The notes under the pieces are model-generated. The model did not search any database. It was not told the origin of the DNA and saw only the letters and a program-made list of their open reading frames with translations. The position numbers and the translations under genes were made by a program. Shown here piece after piece: positions 61,717 through 64,000 of a stretch of 64,000 bases of DNA. Source of the DNA: Erythrobacter sp. (GTDB lineage: Bacteria; Pseudomonadota; Alphaproteobacteria; Sphingomonadales; Sphingomonadaceae); contig JAILWQ010000001.1 of assembly GCA_025698865.1 (NCBI GenBank), positions 124,001 through 188,000 of the forward strand, given 5' to 3'. The first letter of the stretch is position 1; each line of letters starts with the position of its first letter.

Positions 61717-62877
61717 ATGGCCGCGCAAGACACACTCGCCGCATCGCGCCGCCCGACCGACGGTCAGCTCGCCCTCGCGCGGCAGGTCGGCGACGGGGGG
61801 ACGCGTTCGGAGGCCGCGATCCGCTCCGTTCCCTCCTCGGTCTACACCGACCCTTCCTATTGCCAGCGCGAGCGCAGCGCGATCTTCGACCGGATGCCGC
61901 AGATCCTGTGCCCTTCCGCACTCATTCCCGATCCGGGCATGGCGGTGCCGCACGACAGCACCGGCCGCCCGCTCCTGATCGCGCGCGACGGACAGGGGCA
62001 GGTGCGCGTGTTCCTCAATGTCTGCCGCCATCGCGGCACGCGGCTGGTCGAGGGCAGCGAGGTCCAGTGCGGCAAGCGGCTGGTCTGCCCCTATCACGCT
62101 TGGACCTACTCGACCGACGGGCGGCTGCTCGCCCTGCCCCGGCCAGAGAGCTTTCCGGGTCTCGACAAGGGCGATTACGGGCTCGTCGAACTGCCCAGCC
62201 TCGAAAGCGGCGGACTGATCTGGTTCTCTCCTGCCGAAGATCCCGACTGGAGCGACGCGAAAACCATCGGCGCAGACATGGACGCCTTCGGGACGCGCGA
62301 TCATGTCCTGTTCCGCCGCAAGACCCACACGGTGCGCGGCAACTGGAAGCTGATCATGGATGCCTTCCTCGAAAGCTACCACGTCACCCGGCTCCACGCG
62401 AAGACGATCGGTCCGTTCTTCAAGGACGGAGTGACCAGCGGCGACCAGATCGGCCCGCATTCGCGCAGCGCCGTCGGCCGGCTGGAGCAGATGGACGGCG
62501 TCGACCTCACCGACATGGCCGCACTGCGCCGGGTGATCACTTTCGCCTACCAGATGCTGCCGGGCGCGCTCATCATTCCCAGCCCCGATTACATCAACCT
62601 GATGACGATGATGCCGCAGGCGCACGACCTCACGCTGGTCGAGGATTTCATGCTCATCCCCGAGGCCCCGGCAACCGACAAGGCGCGCGACCACTGGGAA
62701 CGCAGCTGGGCGCTGCTCGATGGCGGGGTTTTCGCGAGCGAGGATTTCCGCGCCGCAGAACTGGGCCAGAACGGCCTTGCCAGCGGCGCGATCGCAGAAC
62801 TCACGGTCGGAACCCTCGAAGCCGGCGTGCACCGTTATCACGAGATCGTGGAAGAGGCGTTGCGCGCGGCAAACTGA
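61717..62877 (+). CDS. Rieske-type aromatic ring-hydroxylating oxygenase alpha-subunit-like protein
   Basis: This 386-residue protein has a Rieske [2Fe-2S] site (NVCRHRGTRLVEG and LVCPYHAWTYS) near residues 110-140 and a SRPBCC catalytic domain. The catalytic domain has the mononuclear-iron motif NWKLIMDAFLESYHVTRLH, where the two His and a later Asp are expected ligands. Such enzymes hydroxylate or demethylate aromatic, steroid or quaternary-amine substrates; the substrate here is unknown. It needs a reductase, and none lies adjacent. I chose ATG 61717 with the GGAACAGGAACG leader; ATG 61699 is possible. Confidence 0.87.
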   Translation: MAAQDTLAASRRPTDGQLALARQVGDGGTRSEAAIRSVPSSVYTDPSYCQRERSAIFDRMPQILCPSALIPDPGMAVPHDSTGRPLLIARDGQGQVRVFLNVCRHRGTRLVEGSEVQCGKRLVCPYHAWTYSTDGRLLALPRPESFPGLDKGDYGLVELPSLESGGLIWFSPAEDPDWSDAKTIGADMDAFGTRDHVLFRRKTHTVRGNWKLIMDAFLESYHVTRLHAKTIGPFFKDGVTSGDQIGPHSRSAVGRLEQMDGVDLTDMAALRRVITFAYQMLPGALIIPSPDYINLMTMMPQAHDLTLVEDFMLIPEAPATDKARDHWERSWALLDGGVFASEDFRAAELGQNGLASGAIAELTVGTLEAGVHRYHEIVEEALRAAN

Positions 62878-62895
62878 CGGCCTACCCGGCGCGCC

Positions 62896-63654
62896 ATGGC
62901 CGACAGACTTCCCGATACAGGCGATCGCATCGCCAAGCTCCTCGCCCGCGCGGGCGTCGCCAGCCGCCGCGAGGTCGAGCGCATGATCGCGGACGGGCGC
63001 GTCGCGATCGAGGGCAAGGTGCTCGACACGCCCGCGGTCAAGCTCGCCGATCTGCGCGGGGTGACGGTGGACGGCAACCCAGTTGCCCGGCCCGAAGCGG
63101 CGCGGCTGTTCCGCTTCCACAAGCCCGCCGGGCTGCTGACGGCGGAGCGCGATCCCAAGGGGCGGCCGACCATCTACACCGCGCTGCGCAACGCCCTGCC
63201 CAAGGGGACGCCGCGCCTGATGCCGATCGGGCGGCTCGACTGGAGCACCGAAGGGCTGCTGCTGCTGACCAATGACGGCGAGCTGAAGCGCGCGATGGAG
63301 CTTCCCTCCAGCGGCGTGCCGCGCAGCTACCGCGCGCGCGCCTTCGGCGAGATCACGCAGGCCCAGCTCGACGAACTGATCGAGGGCGTCACCATCGACG
63401 GCGTGAACTACGGACGGATCGAGGCCGATCTCGAACGCGGCGGCGGCGGACGCAACCACTGGATCGAGATGAGCCTGACCGAAGGCAAGAACCGCGAGGT
63501 CCGCCGCGTGCTCGAACATCTCGGGCTCGAGGTGAACCGCCTGATCCGCACCGCGTACGGCCCCTTCCCCCTCGCCGACCTGCCGCGCGGACAGGCGCAG
63601 GAAGTCCGAAGCGGCGATCTCGAACGCTTCCGCAAGGGGCTCGACAGGCGATGA
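62896..63654 (+). CDS. RNA pseudouridine synthase, RsuA/RluB family
   Basis: This enzyme isomerises uridine in rRNA, probably 23S (RluB/RluF branch). The 252-residue protein has an N-terminal S4 RNA-binding domain (IAKLLARAGVASRREVERMI), then FHKPAGLLTAERDPKGRPTI and the catalytic Asp in GRLDWSTEGLLLLTNDGEL, followed by EGKNREVRRVLEHLGLEVNRL. Its stop overlaps rsmD by four bases (ATGA), which supports an rRNA-modification operon. RluB and RsuA cannot be separated with certainty by eye. Confidence 0.9.
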   Translation: MADRLPDTGDRIAKLLARAGVASRREVERMIADGRVAIEGKVLDTPAVKLADLRGVTVDGNPVARPEAARLFRFHKPAGLLTAERDPKGRPTIYTALRNALPKGTPRLMPIGRLDWSTEGLLLLTNDGELKRAMELPSSGVPRSYRARAFGEITQAQLDELIEGVTIDGVNYGRIEADLERGGGGRNHWIEMSLTEGKNREVRRVLEHLGLEVNRLIRTAYGPFPLADLPRGQAQEVRSGDLERFRKGLDRR

Positions 63655-64000
63655 GAATCGTCGCGGGCGAATGGCGCGGCCGCAAACTGGTCGCACCCAA
63701 GGGCGAGAGCACCCGTCCGACGGCAGACCGGACGCGCGAGACGCTGTTCAGCATGCTCGCCAGCCGTCTGGGATCGTTCGAGGAACTGGCCGTGGCGGAT
63801 CTCTTCGCCGGGTCCGGCGCGCTGGGTCTGGAAGCATTGTCGCGCGGGGCGGCGAAGTGCCTGTTCGTCGAGCAGGAAAGCGGCGCGCTCGACAGCATTC
63901 GCGAGAACATCGCATCGCTGAAGGCTCGCGACCGGGCGACGGTGCAGTCGGGATCGGTGATGAGCATGGGTCCGGCCAGCCGGCCGCTCGACCTGATCCT
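63651..64000 (+). CDS. rsmD: 16S rRNA (guanine(966)-N2)-methyltransferase, 5' part only
   Basis: RsmD methylates G966 of 16S rRNA. The visible 116 residues contain MRIVAGEWRGRKLVAP, STRPTADRTRETLFSML and the AdoMet motif VADLFAGSGALGLEALSRGA followed by LFVEQ. The NPPY catalytic motif lies beyond the window. It is co-translated with the pseudouridine synthase gene (ATGA overlap). Confidence 0.9.
   Translation, partial: MRIVAGEWRGRKLVAPKGESTRPTADRTRETLFSMLASRLGSFEELAVADLFAGSGALGLEALSRGAAKCLFVEQESGALDSIRENIASLKARDRATVQSGSVMSMGPASRPLDLI

Noticed and set aside
1-64000. CRISPR arrays, prophage, rRNA operons, integrases and transposases
   Set aside because: I found no regularly spaced repeats, phage structural genes, rRNA or transposase motifs on either strand.

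Overview
The window is about 65% G+C, densely packed, and reads as a chromosomal segment of an alphaproteobacterium, most likely Sphingomonadales of the Erythrobacter/Qipengyuania/Altererythrobacter type. The grounds are the split b/b' ATP synthase genes after atpI-atpB-atpE, the FYDLN acidic protein, long Ala/Glu tails on ribosomal proteins, the pyrF-trpF-trpB-trpA-accD-folC order, and promoters of the TTGNNN-17-TAAGG type. I see no prophage, rRNA operon, classical insertion sequence or CRISPR array. Most genes are housekeeping genes.

Layout. 1-9.4 kb: the end of a PAS-GGDEF-EAL protein, an FprA-type ferredoxin reductase, a class II (medium-chain-length) PHA synthase gene interrupted by one in-frame UGA, its PhaZ depolymerase, dnaN, fabD-fabG and an LD-carboxypeptidase. 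9.4-20.5 kb: a MurC/Mpl-like ligase, a membrane diguanylate cyclase, a DUF808 protein, rpsF-rpsR-rplI, amn, a small membrane protein coupled to a chemoreceptor, then rimK with a RimB-like retropepsin and a YbjN protein. 20.5-30.7 kb: secreted or membrane proteins and peptidases (YncE-like lipoprotein, M2 peptidase, Nramp-related transporter, asd, APC permease, DPP-IV-like peptidase). 30.8-36 kb: the ffh-rpsP-rimM-trmD-rplS block, split by an opposite-strand flavoprotein gene, then tRNA-Ala(GGC). 36-43.6 kb: aroA-membrane protein-cmk, an HD-GYP protein, rpsA, gloB and a quinone oxidoreductase. 43.6-50.3 kb: the F0 ATP synthase genes and a ydbH-ynbE-ydbL envelope operon. 50.3-64 kb: radC, purB, lapA-like, pyrF, a SIMPL protein, trpF-trpB-(DUF559 cassette)-trpA-accD-folC, an AmpG-like transporter, a Rieske oxygenase, a pseudouridine synthase and the start of rsmD.

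Two signals stand out. First, a 437-bp cassette at 56475-56911 sits exactly between trpB and trpA. It is a DUF559 (Vsr-like nuclease) gene bounded by perfect 36-bp inverted repeats. Each repeat is itself a palindrome. The repeats supply the Shine-Dalgarno sequences of both the DUF559 gene and trpA, and the DUF559 stop codon overlaps the trpA start. It looks like a small REP-like nuclease element that has built itself into an essential biosynthetic operon. Second, the PHA synthase has TGA in place of the near-invariant Trp codon 394 while the rest of the frame, including the catalytic Asp and His, is intact.

Other themes are a dispersed peptidoglycan-recycling set (LdcA, MurC/Mpl-like ligase, AmpG), an S6-modification set (rpsF, rimK, rimB-like), three c-di-GMP enzymes, and three convergent gene pairs whose stop codons share a single CTAG.
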